Positions 31,728 to 44,844 of a DNA stretch of 64,000 bases are shown one piece after another; the stretch's first letter is position 1; each line of letters begins with the position of its first letter. Made by a program: the position numbers and the translations under genes. The stretch spans positions 52,449,201-52,513,200 of the forward strand of contig NC_134463.1 in NCBI RefSeq assembly GCF_047948215.1. The letters run 5' to 3'. The notes under the pieces were generated by a model. The model made no database searches. It was not told the origin of the DNA and saw only the letters and a program-made list of their open reading frames with translations. This DNA comes from Lycorma delicatula. Taxonomy: Eukaryota; Arthropoda; Insecta; Hemiptera; Fulgoridae.

Positions 31728-33180
31728 ATACACGGCTTATTATGAGAATACTCGTGAAATAAAAATGTAAATAAATATTTTTTTTATAATAAGTGTATTT
31801 CATTGTTAGTTAATATTACTTATTAATTAAGATTTTTATCTTTTGTGTATATTGCGTATACACTTATTTTGCACCATTATTAATTCATATAATACTGCGT
31901 AAGAAGCTTCGCTTCCGTCGAGTGTCCACGCACCGACGCACTCGTTTTTATTTATTAGAATTGTTTTTATTAAAATCTATAAAAATTCATATATGTATAA
32001 ATACAATTATTGAAAGAATTTCATTAAAATAAATAATTTACCTCTCTTCTGATGAGTGTGTGGATTCTTTAGATGATTGTGAATTGTTATTACAAAAGTT
32101 ATTTTAATTTTTTTTTTTTAAAGAGTAGCTCTGAATGTTTTATGGTAAGGTAAACCCATTTATTGATATTTATATTTTAACCCGATTATTAGTTTTTCTT
32201 TCATTTTACTGATCACGTTTCAGGAATTTTACAATTTTTTCAATTTTGTATTCTACTTTATATAAAGTCAGTAATAAAAATGGGCGGTGAACTATTTCAT
32301 TCTGACTTCTATTATAAAGAGTTATGTATTACAAAACTATGTAGGTTTAATAATCAAATAAAAATTTCTATTGTTTAATTGAATTATCACCATACGTTTT
32401 AAGTTGTTATAGATCCTATGATTATTTCTTTCTTTTGTATAAATGCTTTTTATCATTGAATAAAGAACTTTTTTTACAATGAGTATGGAAACAAAGGTCG
32501 ACTTATTTCATTGGGTTTTATGCAATATTACAATATTAAAAATTTACTAATTACTCATCACTATTTTTATACTGTTACTAATCAATTTATATTTATCATT
32601 CCATAAAATCTTACTGAATTTTTTTAATATTTTACTTAACAATTTATCTTCAAAATTTAAAAAAAAATTGAATTTTTTAAACAAAATTTTAAAATTTACG
32701 TAATATTTATACATACACAATATGGCGTATAACGAATTAGACTAAAAATAGATTTAATACAGTATGAAAAATAACTAAAAAAATTTTCACCAGTTCTGTG
32801 CAAGAAGATCGACTTTTCGTTAATTTAATTTGATTTTAATATTTTGATTTCTTTTTCTTTAATTCGTTTTAATATTGCTAATAGTAGATTACTCAAATAA
32901 AGAAACTCCAACGTTCCAACTTGTAGCATCATAACGAACCGCGCTTCTAACTTGCACCGCTCATATTTTTTCGACCTTAAACTGTCCGTAACTTAACGAC
33001 TCAACCAATCTTCACAAAAAGTTTACATGCACAACTAAAGATATACTGCTAGAGCTTATTTAAATTTCAATGAAATTGATTGATTAGTTTTGGAGATTTT
33101 TGAACCACAATTTTGTATACATAGGCTTATTTATCGTGTAAAAAATATACAACTTTAAAAATATAAATATCTACAACACA
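31728..33180. other. AT-rich stretch without a gene
   Basis: One GC-richer phrase at about 31900-31945 (AAGCTTCGCTTCCGTCGAG) has no assigned meaning. No coding signal. Confidence 0.55.
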
Positions 33181-33192
33181 TATATATATTTT

Positions 33193-33193
33193 G

Positions 33194-33272
<79 letters not shown>
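33193..33272. repeat. Compound CA/TA microsatellite
   Basis: About 20 bases of CA repeat followed by nearly 60 bases of TA repeat with one A interruption. Confidence 0.97.
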
Positions 33273-33274
<2 letters not shown>

Positions 33275-33279
<5 letters not shown>

Positions 33280-35093
33280 AAAGCAAACTTCAATTTAAAT
33301 GAATGGTATTTTCGGACTCCTTATACCTCAAAATGTAAAGAAGATTCATTTTCACCCCTCTTTTCTACTACGTGACCCAAAGTAATACAGTATTTTCTTC
33401 GAAAAATAGGTTAAAAAATGTTATCTTTAGATAATATTTTTCATTTTTACGATTAGATAACGTATAAATTCAAGCAAATTTGGCTAATGAAAAATGAAAT
33501 TATAAAGAATAAATAAAACCATCGAACGGGAATCTATATCAGGGGAAGTTTCATTCAGAAAGAAAAAATATCTAGTTGAAAATTATCAGAAGGGGTACGC
33601 TCAAATTAAGATAAGAGACCCAGTCGTAAGAGAACTAACTCTATGATATTTATCTTCCTGCTCATGACGGTAGATATCTGTTTTCCGTCATATTTTCTTG
33701 TTGTCTGAAGCCATACAGGCTAATTATAAATTTATCACTAATCTGTAACCAAATATTCACATCATTAATGTAGAAAGGGGGTAAAGAAATATATCTAGTA
33801 AGGACATCTTCATTATTTCAAATTAAAATTCGATACTTAATGGTTATTATAATTACCTCCAGATCTCTTTCTGATTATATGCTTACCTAGATCTTAAGAT
33901 CTCTAGAACAAAATCAATTTCAAGTTGTTTCTGTCGATTGTTTCCGCATGCGTTCTCCTATTATTGTATTTAAATGCAGTTTTCTTTTAAAACTCTTCAT
34001 CTTTGAGCTAACACAAATAGCATGGTTGGTATCATTTGCAATTACCACATAACCTAATATGAGACACAATTTAGTCGAACATTATTTTACTAAATAACAA
34101 TAAAAACGAACGCCTTGCAAATTAGAATTTGAGTAAAATGAATTTCCGTTGTCTTTGTAATTCGTTATTAAACTAAATATTATATTAACATGCTATACTC
34201 ACTAAAACGTTCTGGTGTTTTTCAACAATTTAAGAGACATGGGTGAATGCATAGCAAAGCTCTTTCTATTCACTAAGTACATCATTACTCTTATGGAAAG
34301 TCATTCTGTATCCTATCCCTTGTACTGAACGTTCTTTACAAGAATCATACCCGTAAAATATATCTGTTAAATTTAGTTTAAGACAAATAATGTATAATTT
34401 TCTTTCTTGAAACAATAAATAACATATATTTCACCATTAAATTGGTGGTAAAATATTAATATTTACAAAACAGCTAATTCAATATTTAGGAGGAATTTAA
34501 AGATATTTTAAAGTGTAAAATTATTTTTTTTAAAAATGGAATGCTGAAACACATTAAATACGAGTAATTGATGATTAGTATACTCGGATTTTATCATAAT
34601 CACTTAACTTTTGGCGGATCGGAGATATTTTTTTGCGTAAGGTATTAGATAAATAAACAATATTTATGTCGGCTATTTAGAACAATGTAACAAAAGTGAA
34701 AGGAGGCAAAAACTGACCTTTAATTTAATAGAAATGTCAAGTTCTATGTAAAATATTATGCAAATATTATTATTATTATACTTATGAGTATACTGAAAAA
34801 AATATTTTTACTTCAATCCATAGTGCATAATTCAATAATATTTTTACATAAAAAAAATATATTTATAAACCGAAAAAAAACCGGACTAATTTATATGCTT
34901 CGGGAAATAATTAAAAATATTTATAAATATATGTAATTTGGAGCAAAACTCAGAATGTGGTTTTTATTTTTGTTTTTCAACTGTAATTACATTATTCGAG
35001 ATAAAAATCCTGTTTAGCTTTTTTATCTTCATTTTTTGCATATGAAAAAACTTTTGTTTTGAAAAATAAAAATAAAAAAGCTGACAACAGAGT
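33275..35093. other. AT-rich stretch without a gene
   Basis: Somewhat more complex sequence at 33500-34350, but every frame is short and nothing is recognisable. Confidence 0.55.
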
Positions 35094-35976
35094 TGTAATA
35101 CTTTCCTGGCATTGGTTATTTATACTTATATAGTGGTAAAGTAAAAATACCTGAAAAAAATTTAAAAAAATTAATAGTTTTTTTTATATTTTCAGCTTCC
35201 CTACCCTCAAATAACCTCCCTACAAAATCGTTGATTTGTCGACGTTTATTATGTTAATTGAAAAAAACTAAAAATAAATTCTACTGAAAAATGTACAACC
35301 AATAAAAGATTTCCTATGATATATTTTTTTATTGGGATTGAGGTTAATGATTTATGATGAATTTTATTGTAATATTATTGTTAAAAGTAAACAAAAAACG
35401 TTTTAAAAGATTCAAAAAAATCTTTTTTTTTAACTCTGATCGGCTCCAGTACACATAATATTGTCCCCAATGTATTATTTTTTTTTTGGTTGTTTGCACT
35501 ACTATGCTTAAGAAGACATAAACAAAATTTAGTTAAAAAATATTCAATAAATAAAAAAAATAACTTTTATTATTTTTGATTAAGGAGGAGAATTTGGTAG
35601 CTTTGTTTTTAAATAGTAATATACGCTTGTACGCAAGTACTGAGCTTATATTAAATGGAATTTATACTACAAATTTTTGAAAAAATTGACCCCAAAGAAT
35701 CCATTCCTCTCAAGATATTGACTTCAAATTGTTACCAACAAATTACTTCATGTATGGGCAAAGTTTTATCAAAATCGGTTATACCAGTCAAAATGTATTA
35801 AGGGTCAAACAGCCAATAGATTTACACACTACAAACATTACCGCCCCACCAGCCTATTTTTTTTTTGTGTTTTGCTGCCCCTGAGTCATGAAAGTCAAGA
35901 AATGCAAAAAACTATACCCAATTTTGACTGGTTACTATACTTTCCTTCTTGCAACATAGCTCTAAACCTTTGAAAG
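35094..35976 (-). mobile_element. Family A MITE, minus-strand copy
   Basis: The low-coordinate end reads TACTTTCCTGGCATTGGTTA, identical to the reversed right end of the copy at 23264-23908. The high-coordinate end, reversed, reads TTTTACTTTCAAAGG and then GCAAGAAGGAAAGTA. Both ends are flanked by TA. The interior has the reversed AACCGATTTTGATAAAACTT and CAATTTGTTGG blocks. No transposase. Confidence 0.65.
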
Positions 35977-37024
35977 TAAAATTATTTTATTTTATTTACA
36001 TCTCGTAGTTGCTTTTTTTTTTCTAAAACGTTATTATAGGTAAAAATAAACAATTTTTTGTTGTTGAAAATTAACAGTGTTAAGGGAATTAAATGAAACA
36101 GGATCATATGACCTTGTTTTATACATATACTCGTATTTAAATATATCGACGACAAAATGACATAAATTATCCTCATTAAAAAAGATTAATAAATGAAAAA
36201 AATAATTTATCCGTTTTTCAAAAGATTATTACTTTCTCCTATTTTCTTATAATTATTTGCTTTCATTTATTTATAATACATTAATTGAAGAGTTATATAT
36301 ATATAGATATATATATTTTTTTTACTTTCTTATCCAAATATGTATGATATCGTATATAATTAATTAATATCAACTTTTTCTTCCTGTAAATTTATAGAAA
36401 ATTTAAAATATATTATTTTAATAGTACGTCTGTAAAATATATTGATGCGTTTTTTCTGTTCTAAAAGGATATTGAAAGACTAGCAAACGTAAAACTGTCT
36501 TATAAATAAAATTTATTACCTAAAAGAAGTATAAAAAAATGAGTAATAAAAATAATAATTATAAAAACAACACTAATAATAAAATTACAATACGTATATA
36601 TATATATATTCGTAACATAAAAAATAGTAATTCAAATAAAAAGTCAAGGTGTGTTTAATGACAGTTAAAATTATAAATACCAGAATACAGTCTAATTTTT
36701 TGACAACGTTATAATGACTGATCGATACTAATTGTCTCAACACGCAGATAACAATAGAATAGTCATACAATTCAATTTTTACAAATATTATTATTTTTAA
36801 CTGTTTACATTAGAACTACCCTCTACTTTATGAATGAATATAATAATGTTATTTTCACTACTATTTACCGTTTCCTCACCGAACAACTTCTTATATTCAT
36901 CCACTGTCTACGCTGGAACACTCGTGATGTACTCTTTACACGTTTACTAATATCGCTGTTATCACGACTGCGTTGAACATGGCCTGGCAAAACTACTGAC
37001 TCTGTCCACCGGACCCCAGCAGCT
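35977..37024. other. AT-rich stretch without a gene
   Basis: TA microsatellites near 36296 and 36595. A GC-richer block at 36870-37020 contains no open frame of interest. Confidence 0.55.
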
Positions 37025-37685
37025 CCTTTTTTTTTATATCGCTACAACCCCGGGCCGGACATCCAATTAAGTATTCTCGGCCTGGGGGCGTGTCCTTTAA
37101 CTCAAAGGGGGACCCCCCCATCTACCGGATAAAATCCGGCACGGCAGGTCAGCTCCTCCCGGTTGGATCTTCTATCCCCAGTGGACGGTAACCAGGCCCC
37201 AATATGTCGTTCCCAGCCCGCCCGCCAGAGACCGGGTCTCGGTCATTAGCATTTTCCTGCCTCTAACCATGGGAAGGGGAAGAACGAGGCCCGGCCATGC
37301 CGTTCCCAGCACCCCCCACCCGATCATTGTATGCCGCACACCTAAGCATGCAACCACTCACGGACGGGGTTGTCCACCCTTCCCTACACTGACTTCATCT
37401 AGAACCCTCTTCTCCACCCCTATGCTACCCTGGCGGTGAGGACTTCGGTCCCGAAGGTTTCAAACTTCCTCCAGTTGGCCTCCAACCCTAAAACAAATGA
37501 CAAAAGAGTCTCTACCTGACGCCCATTAATACCCGCCGTTCTTCTCCGATTCTGCCATTCATTACACTCAAATATTGTTCTGTTCTGCGGCATCCTCCCC
37601 GTCATAATACATGCAACGGGGAGAGGACTTTCTCTGGAATTTGTACAGGTAACTTTTAAAAGCACCGTGCTCCGTAAAACATTGA
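37025..37685 (-). mobile_element. R1-like LINE 3' end (family 2), minus strand
   Basis: Contains the C-terminal end of ORF2 (37420-37670) and a 3' UTR running down to the A tail (T run 37028-37037 on plus). The UTR shares long blocks with 62285-62617 (GACCCGGTCTCTGGCGGGCG, GGGAACGACATA, TTTGAGTTAAAGGACACGCC, GGCCCGGGG) and shorter ones with 31500-31650. It is 5' truncated. Confidence 0.8.
37420..37670 (-). pseudogene. R1-like ORF2 C-terminal zinc-finger region
   Basis: The minus-strand frame reads CTNSRESPLPVACIM at its start; an adjacent frame gives LYKFQRKSSPRCMYYDGEDA, followed in the first by AEQTIFECNEW-like text (the window frame shows RTIFECNEWQNRRRTAG). In this clade the segment is C-x-x-C ... 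E-D-x-x-E-H-T-x-x-x-C-x-x-W. Here the second Cys is Tyr and the His is Gln, so the finger is inactivated. The end, SFVLGLEANWRKFETFGTEV, is the usual W-x-x-F-x-x-x-x-[ILV] helix before the stop at 37420. Confidence 0.65.
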
Positions 37686-40339
37686 GTCACGTAATGTAGT
37701 GACATCTGGCCAGTAGAAGATTCGTCCCTTTATTGTTGATGCGTAATAATTTTTATCGTCCGCGCTCTTATGTTTTTTTATAAATTCTTATTCCGGTCCG
37801 GTAATAATTTTGGTTGAAAAGAAGCTTTGGTGGTGCGTTTGTTGTCTGTATTAGAAAGAAAAAATTGTTAAATGAATCCGTTATTCTTAGAAAAACTCTG
37901 TCTTAGTTCCTCCTGGACCTTTTTTTCATTATTTTCTCTTTCTTCTTATTGGAAGAAATCCGTTACCCTGGTCCGGGATACTGATCCTGCTACAATATAT
38001 ATTTTTATATTAACGAAATTGGAGTTATTTTCTCAAAATTTAGCCTATTGTATGAAATCTAAGGGTGAAACTCAAGAAACAGAATTTTCAAATTAAGATA
38101 TATGTTTTAAATATTTTATTTGTAAAAATTACAGGTAAAATAGTTTGAATGAACGGTGGGCAATTATAAAAAGTCTTATTCAAGCAAGGCTTGTGAAAAA
38201 TTGTATATCATGTTGAGTTTTTGAAAAATAAATTTGAGTTCAGTTCACATGGTCATTTAACTCACAATATTCTATTTGCAATGTAACTTCTCACTTTCAT
38301 TTCAAAAATGTATACGCATTTTATGAATCAGAAGTAAAAAAATTGTTATAAATTTTATTACCGTAATTTTCTTTGGGTTCTTCTTAAAATGTTAAAATAT
38401 TGCAGCCCAATATTTTATTCTTTTTATTAAAACGATCTACGTGAACTTTTGAATGAAAGTTGCATAATGATACCACTGGAAAGAATAACAGTGATAGGCT
38501 AAATTCAGAAGCAACTGTTAATATTTTTGAATATTTCGAGAAATGATAGTTGTACTATCAACCAAACTTTTGACTTTATATCTTTCATTACCTTAATTTA
38601 TTAAATTTATTGCTGGTGTTGTTGAAGTATTTTTTTACCCAAAATTAATTTTTAATTTATTTCAAAGAACATATTTTAGTTATATTACAGTAGTTTTTGT
38701 GCATTCATACGTTTTTAAGTAGTTTTTCATATGCTTTCTATTTTCATTTGTGAATGCAATATTTTTTTAAAAATACAAATTTTAAGTAATACGTAATAAT
38801 TTTAAATCATTGGTTCATGAATAATATATAGTATTACCTAATACTATATATATTATTAAGATAATAGATAGTATTATATATAGTAATATAGTATTAATAT
38901 ATAGTTAATAATATATAGTAATATATACTATATATTACTCACTAACTTAATATATTATTAACATAATAAATTAAGTTTTTCTACTAAATTTATTATGTAT
39001 TTTGTTCTTACGTTCTGAAATTACTTTAAAGTTGATTGGTTTGTTTGACAATATTCCGGAAGTCTCAAGGATATGTGCTGCATCTTAATTTTCAACGTAG
39101 ACTCGACGACAGGTACATCCGGTTTTCATGTAGTAACAGTAGCTTGGTTGCTAAGCCAGGAAGTAATGTTGAATTAAGAGTCCCACAGTGTCATCTACAA
39201 GTCAATATAGAGAAAAAGACGTTTTTTTTTATTTATTTATGTATTATTCCATTGATTGGATTTACGGCATTTCATTTAAAATTTTTATTTAATTAAATGT
39301 TTTTATTTCATTTACTGTTTTGTTAAATATTTTTATATTTTAAATTTCTAAACACAAATTTTATTGAAGTGGTTTAAAATTTTATTTTAAATTATAACAC
39401 TATCATCTATTCTATTGTTTTTGTTCATCATATTTAAAATAATTCCGACTAGAAAATCGTTTAATGCAATGGTCAAAAATTTTCCGAGTCGTGGCGCCCT
39501 TTCTCAATTAAAATTTTTCCATGGCGTCCTATCCTAAGTAAAAGTATGACTACTCGTAAGTAAGAGATAAAAATAAATAAAACTCGTGTACCTTCATTAT
39601 TTTTTTACTTTATTAACAAATTAATAATTATAAATGTCTTGGTTCAATTAATTATGAAGCTCTTACAATATTTCGTGGCGCCCCTGTGAAGAGGCCGCTG
39701 ATCCTCGTTGCGCCCGAATAATTCACCGAATTATAATTTTCTCATAAATGTATATAGGTGCATTTTTTTGATACTTTTATGTATATATCTCTATTTTTTA
39801 TTTTTCATTCTATTAAAAGAGACGAGAATTAAAATTTAAATTCCTAAGAAAATTGTACAATAACTATTATTATTTTTAGTTACGGAGTGTTAAAACAAAT
39901 TTCCATATCTTAAATTCTTTATGGTAGGTTGTAGTACTCGGTAATGATTTGGAACCGTTATATTACTAACTGCTATTAACCATTTTTAGGAATCGTTCAT
40001 ATCTTTATCTTGTCTGTTCACTGATATCCTACCACTACAACACAACCTTTTAAATGTCTTTTTAGTTCTTAAAGGAAAACAATATTTTTTAACAAAAATT
40101 GATTAAAGAAGATTAAAAAAATGTTCGTAAATTTATGAAATGTAATTATAATATTTAATTTTGTTCATAATATTTGTAGGAATTTTACACTTAAACGTTA
40201 ATTTTCCGTATACTTAAAATTTTCGTAGTAGCCTAATTGATAATATATTTCTCCTTACTATTAATAATGTATCAATTCTATTAATTATTTTACTGAATTG
40301 AATCAACAACTTATTAATTTTAATTTATTTCCAGCTTTA
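37686..40339. other. AT-rich stretch without a recognised gene
   Basis: Includes a dense cluster of TATATAGTAATATA palindromes at 38820-38945, and a segment at 39476-39720 containing GTGGCGCCC twice, with GCCGCTGATCCTCG, reminiscent of hAT-type transposon ends but without demonstrable inverted repeats. The 86-codon plus frame at 39036-39296 (39% or so G+C by eye, mixed residues) has no recognisable motif and could be a diverged repeat. Confidence 0.5.
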
Positions 40340-40590
40340 ATTCCGGGGTACAGCATGCAACTCTTGTATTGACATACTTAAACACTACCAGACAAAAACA
40401 TTGCAAAAAATGCTTAACATACTGTTGTATATAAGCAATAACCTCATATATAATGATCTTAGGTTGCAAACCGTTCGGCAGGAAATCTCTCTAGTCGGGC
40501 TATTATATCAAAATCGATTGGATCGACATCCGAATTATTTGGCGTTCAATTTATTGGAAACACTATCAGTGATTTTTCAAGACTGCTAAA
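40340..40590 (+). pseudogene. Jockey-clade ORF2 C-terminal fragment
   Basis: Frame 3 reads RGTACNSCIDILKHYQTKTL, then QKMLNILLYISNN, LIYNDLRLQTVRQEISL and NRLDRHPNYLAFNLLE to a stop at 40587. This is the end of jockey-type ORF2: L-W-G-x-A-x-x-S-x-I-x-x-[IL]-x-x-x-Q-x-K, then x-D-L-x-[IL]-x-x-V-x-x-E-I, then H-P-N-x-L-A-x-N-L-L. The sequence upstream of the GGGGTAC is unrelated, so the copy is sharply 5' truncated. It is a different jockey family from the copy at 59.1 kb. Confidence 0.75.
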
Positions 40591-40837
40591 GAACAGTATT
40601 TTTAGTTTGTGTTATCGTTTCAATTAGATGACTTTATGGCCTGGCTGTACGGAGGGTCGGATACAACTGAATGGCTTTCTTTGATTTAAAGTTTATAAAT
40701 TTAAAAAAATCGTAAATTTATTATTTTAATGTCTTTTTAATTTTACTCATTTATTATTTTTTTAATTTTATTATATAGAATATTATTTTTCATTAAAATA
40801 CAGTATCCTTACAAGAAAACTCTGCCTTTGTAGAAAA

Positions 40838-41057
40838 CAGGTGATATCAAGTCTCCCGGTTTCTCTCAAAACTTGTAACATTTCTGCATGCCTGCCCGGA
40901 AACCTATTCAGAAGTCGGGTGGGAAGGAGTCCCAGTTTACATCCACCTTACAGTTCCGATCTCATACATCCGGTTTTTTTTTTTTGTTTGGAACTGTCAA
41001 AGAGTTTTCTCGTGGCATCGATTTCGGCAACAGTCAGCGGGCCAATAATGTGATACA
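40838..41057 (-). pseudogene. R1-like RT N-terminal fragment in inverted orientation
   Basis: The minus strand reads HIIGPLTVAEIDATRKLFDS from 41057 and, in another frame after a poly(A) run, RLLNRFPGRHAEMLQVLRET followed by GRLDIT. The order P-L-T-x-x-E-[IL] ... K-P-D ... [LM]-L-x-x-L-x-E-x-G-x-[FL] is that of the segment just before the fingers of R1-type RTs. It lies in opposite orientation to the palm-containing fragment at 41255 onward. Confidence 0.4.
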
Positions 41058-41254
41058 AGAATGACGCAGACGCAAGTATTTCTTTACTTGTGAAAAAAAG
41101 AAAGCTCAACGAATGATTGGAGAAGTCCCTAAATATAACAGGGGATTATGTAGAAAAATTAGCGTTAGTTTCATCATCATTGAATAAATAATTTTTTCTT
41201 AAGTCATTTGTCTAATTATTGAATGATTCCCGTATATTATTTTTTTTCTTAAGT

Positions 41255-42200
41255 ATTCCAGTATTCCGGAGAAACTGAGGTCGTGATCTATGCTGACGAC
41301 GTAATTCTGCTGGTTTCTGGAGCCAAAAATAGGGACGTTGAGGAAGTGGGTAATGCTGCCATAAGGGTTGTCAGCCGTTGGCTGAATGATTCCTGACTAA
41401 GGCTGGCACCCGAGAAGACTTCAGTCCTGGTCATGGTAGGGAGGTTAAGAGAAATACCCTACAGGTGGAGGAGTTGGGAAAGACCAAACAATTGAGAGTG
41501 TGGCTGCAGGGCATTATGAGTTTCAACGAGCTTATCCAGGATGTTGTAAAGAAAGCGGAGAGGTTTGCAGTGTCCATGGGCAGGATAATATCTAGGTCTG
41601 GGACTTTCATGAACCTCTACGAGGTGGTTGATCATGTCATTGACCGCGTAAATCGTGCTGTGTGCTGCGCCCGCTGTCTTAAATTCACTGATGTAAATGT
41701 CTACCGAGGCATTTACATCGGTGGCATTCCAACGAGGTCTGGCTTATCACTATGAAATGTAAAAGTTAGAGGGTCAAAAGACGTGTGAACAGCCTCATTC
41801 AAGAGGGGTGGAATGCTTCGGCATTCCACCTTCGATGAATGATTGAGGACTCCAGGGGAGATTAGGGGGATTAGGAGATTAGTCGTGTTGTGGTGGGGGG
41901 GGGGGGGCTCCGATTCTCCTAACTAGAGGTGGCATGAAGAAAAAGGACCGAGTCCCGACTTCTCAGGCGGTGCTGCTGGGAACTGCATGGCTGCCTGAAT
42001 GGCTAGAGGCAAGACACCTCCCGAGTCTGCGTAATCTTTCAATGTGGATCCGGCCTTTGAAGGGGGGGGGGGGAGTATTCCAGCATCTTAAAAATGGAAT
42101 CTCTAGGCTACGGAAAGGAAGTTGCTGACAGAAAACCCTGGTCCTCCAGGTTCGGAATTGGGTGTAGGGTTAACAACCCGACCCTGTAAAAAAATGGCTG
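41255..42200 (+). mobile_element. R1-like LINE 3' portion with UTR (family 1)
   Basis: Coding remnant 41265-41755, then a UTR with GGTGGAATGCTTCGGCATTC, GAGGACTCC, two long G runs (about 41897 and 42062), GACCGAGTCCCG and GGGTTAACAACCCGACCCTG before a short A run near 42190. The UTR is related to that at 21128-21536. Confidence 0.75.
41265..41755 (+). pseudogene. R1-like reverse transcriptase palm and thumb remnant
   Basis: Reads GETEVVIYADDVILLVSGAK with the catalytic Asp-Asp, then VEEVGNAAIRVVSRWLNDS, a stop, LRLAPEKTSVLVMVGRL, a frameshift, then FNELIQDVVKKAERFAVSMG and a C-terminal piece ending GIPTRSGLSL. V-Y-A-D-D-x-x-[IL]-[LV]-V-S-G followed by L-x-L-A-P-x-K-T is characteristic of R1/LOA-group RTs. 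Most of the C-terminal part is missing. Confidence 0.75.
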
Positions 42201-44844
42201 TTGTGAAACTAAAGTGGAGGTCAAGGTTCATTTCATTTTTTTGTGTTTTAATTAAACCTAATAACTTATAGAATTATAACGTAATGATTTTATTAAAGAT
42301 TATTAAACTTCAACAAATTTGTGCCTTTCCTCATTTTGTCTTTTATATATTCATAGAAAAAAAAACAACTTATAAACAAATTGTTTAGATTGTAACATTA
42401 AAATATTAAAATTTAATAAAAATTATTATAATTAGACACTGTATTTAGCTTCTCTAAAATTATAAATATAATTAAAAACATATTAAACGATGATATTTTT
42501 CAATAGTAGAATGAAAAATTACTCGAAAAAATTAAAAATGTATTTATTTATTCTCTTCGATAATTACAGATTGGTACCTAAATATAGTTAAAAAATCATT
42601 ATATTATTTTATAATGAGCAATGAATGTTATTAGCATGTGAATAAGCCAGGTCTGAATGGATTCGAATCTAGAACCTTCCAGATGTAAAGCAGAGATGAG
42701 ACCACTTCACTGTTTTTTATGTTTACCTTCCTACTTCTGCGATTAATGATTTAAAATATTTCTATATAAATATCAAATAAGTTTGAAAATTTGATATCTT
42801 AAAATATCAATATAGAGCAAGTATATTTCCTGTTTCATTTATAAAATGAAATCTCATGTTACACTGATATAATTTTTCTTATTTATGAACTTCGAAATTA
42901 TAAATAATTCTTATTTTTAAGTTTTTATTTAATTATTTTATTTCATATATTTCTTTTTCATAAGATAAAATATGCGATTTTGAACAATCTTCTCCTTCCA
43001 GATATTCGCCTACTCAGTATCTTTCAAACTACTTATATTAAAAAAAATAATAAACTGTAGTTAAGTTTTCGTATGGATAAAAGCCCCAATGCGAAATTTT
43101 ATAGTTTTATCTGTATAAATAAAAGACAATCTTCGTTAAGTGTGTGCCCTAATAACTCAAAAATTACTTAACAAATTTCGCTGAAAATTTCACAATTAAT
43201 TATTATTTGTCCTGGGAGAGTTCACGTGCTATTAATTCCGTATATTTTTAGCTTGGCTTGAGATGTTTGTTATGAATAGGAATCAGCAAAACATCGTATA
43301 TCCTACAGCATTGCAATAATTTTGATTTATTTAGCTGAAACCCAATTAAAATTGTACATTTTATTATTTTCGTAGTATAATTTGTCAAATATAATAAAAA
43401 ATTTATTTAATTCATATACTCAAATGTAGCAATAGCGAAGCATTGCCGGGTCCACTACTATTTAAATATTTCTGAAATGTGATGCTTAATACGAGATCAT
43501 ATTAATAAATTTATTTAAATTTAAAAACATGTGTTTTAATCCAAGATTTTATTATTTTTTGATCGATGTTCAGAAATACCACAGTCAGAAAGGGAAATTT
43601 TTTGCATCATTAATACTACTTTCTCTCTGATTTATAATAAAGCTCAGAACAGTTAAATGTATGGAAAAAAAATTAAATGGAAAATAGTTGGCTTTATTTT
43701 TTTTTTTTACATTTTTTGTGTTTATTTTAAACTATTGTTTATCGAAAAAACTAGTATTCAGAATGTATGTCTTACATTAAATTCACTTAAAGTGATAGAT
43801 TATGGAACATGACACATGTAGTCATGTAGACACATGACACACTAGGAAATCGAGTTTGATAGACAAGTATATATATATATATACACATACAATTTAACAC
43901 AGAATGTTGTTGTCATTGTTTCCATATTGTTATTTTTATCTAAGACTTTAAAAGAAAAAAGTTTTTTCTTTCTATACTTTAGCAAAACAAAAGGAACTAC
44001 ATTGCTTTTTGTTGTATTATAGTGTTTTTTTTTTTTTTTTAGTGATAAAATTTTTAGAATAAACATTTACAAGCTTTCTCCTGAATCATTACTAAACTAC
44101 CTATGTTTTTTTTATCGCATGGTCTTTTTGTATAATTTATGTCATCCTTTATTTATCATATACCACACCCATTTATTTTATTTCTTTTTTTGTTAAACTG
44201 TTTTGAAGGATATAATTTATTTATTTTTGTTCATTTTCGGTGAGTTTGTGTTTTATTTTAATGTAAGTAGCATTTTATCATTCAGAGTACATTAGATGGT
44301 TAAAAGAGAATAATAAATGAATAGAGGGAGTACTCTTCAAATTGATCAAAAAGATTTAAATATTTTTTATTAGAATGGATATAAATAATATTTTCTATAA
44401 AAAAAGAAGAAATCTGTGATATTTTAGAGGAGATTATGCATTAGAGTTTTTTTTTTTTTTTTTTACAATTAAAGGAAATATTCTTTTTTTATTATTTTAC
44501 CATTATTTTATTCGTAATAATTCATAGACTAATGTTCATATAAATTCACCCGAATAGATTGTATAAGTTTTTTTATCCCGTTAAAAACCTTATAATAATA
44601 ATTCCTTTTAATGTTTCATTATATTTCTATATATATTTAATTGCTTCATAAATATATTTATATTTTTTTATTGTACGAATTTAAAACCATCACAAAAAAA
44701 TTCCAGATTTTGATGTATTACAAAATATGAATTCGTTATCTGTTCAAATATGCTAATAAATAATTATAGAAGATTTAAAATATTCATTAAGATTTAATAA
44801 AATAAGATCTTACCGCATGGCACCTCCCCGAATCTTTAATATAT
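42201..44844. other. AT-rich stretch; repeats only
   Basis: Holds the tRNA-like head at 42650-42716, a GCAATAGCGAAGCATTGCCG phrase (43429-43448) of the sort found in dispersed insect repeats, T runs, and a TA microsatellite near 43868. No coding signal. Confidence 0.6.
42650..42716 (-). repeat. tRNA-like SINE head (type 4)
   Basis: Minus strand: A-box-like CAGTGAAGTGG (42702-42712) and B-box AGATTCGAATCC (42659-42670) with spacing close to a tRNA. No cloverleaf acceptor stem is convincing. Confidence 0.5.

Noticed and set aside
31488..31770. Arg-Glu and Ser-Leu repeat open frames
   Set aside because: They translate the CT microsatellite.
37172..37357. 61-codon minus frame as a protein
   Set aside because: It lies in the 3' UTR of the R1-like element, past the ORF2 stop.
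39036..39296. 86-codon frame as a possible host exon
   Set aside because: No recognisable domain, no splice-site context that stands out, and surrounded by AT-rich repeats; left as unassigned.
39476..39720. A hAT MITE bounded by GTGGCGCCC phrases
   Set aside because: The two phrases are in direct, not inverted, orientation and no terminal repeats or target duplication could be found.
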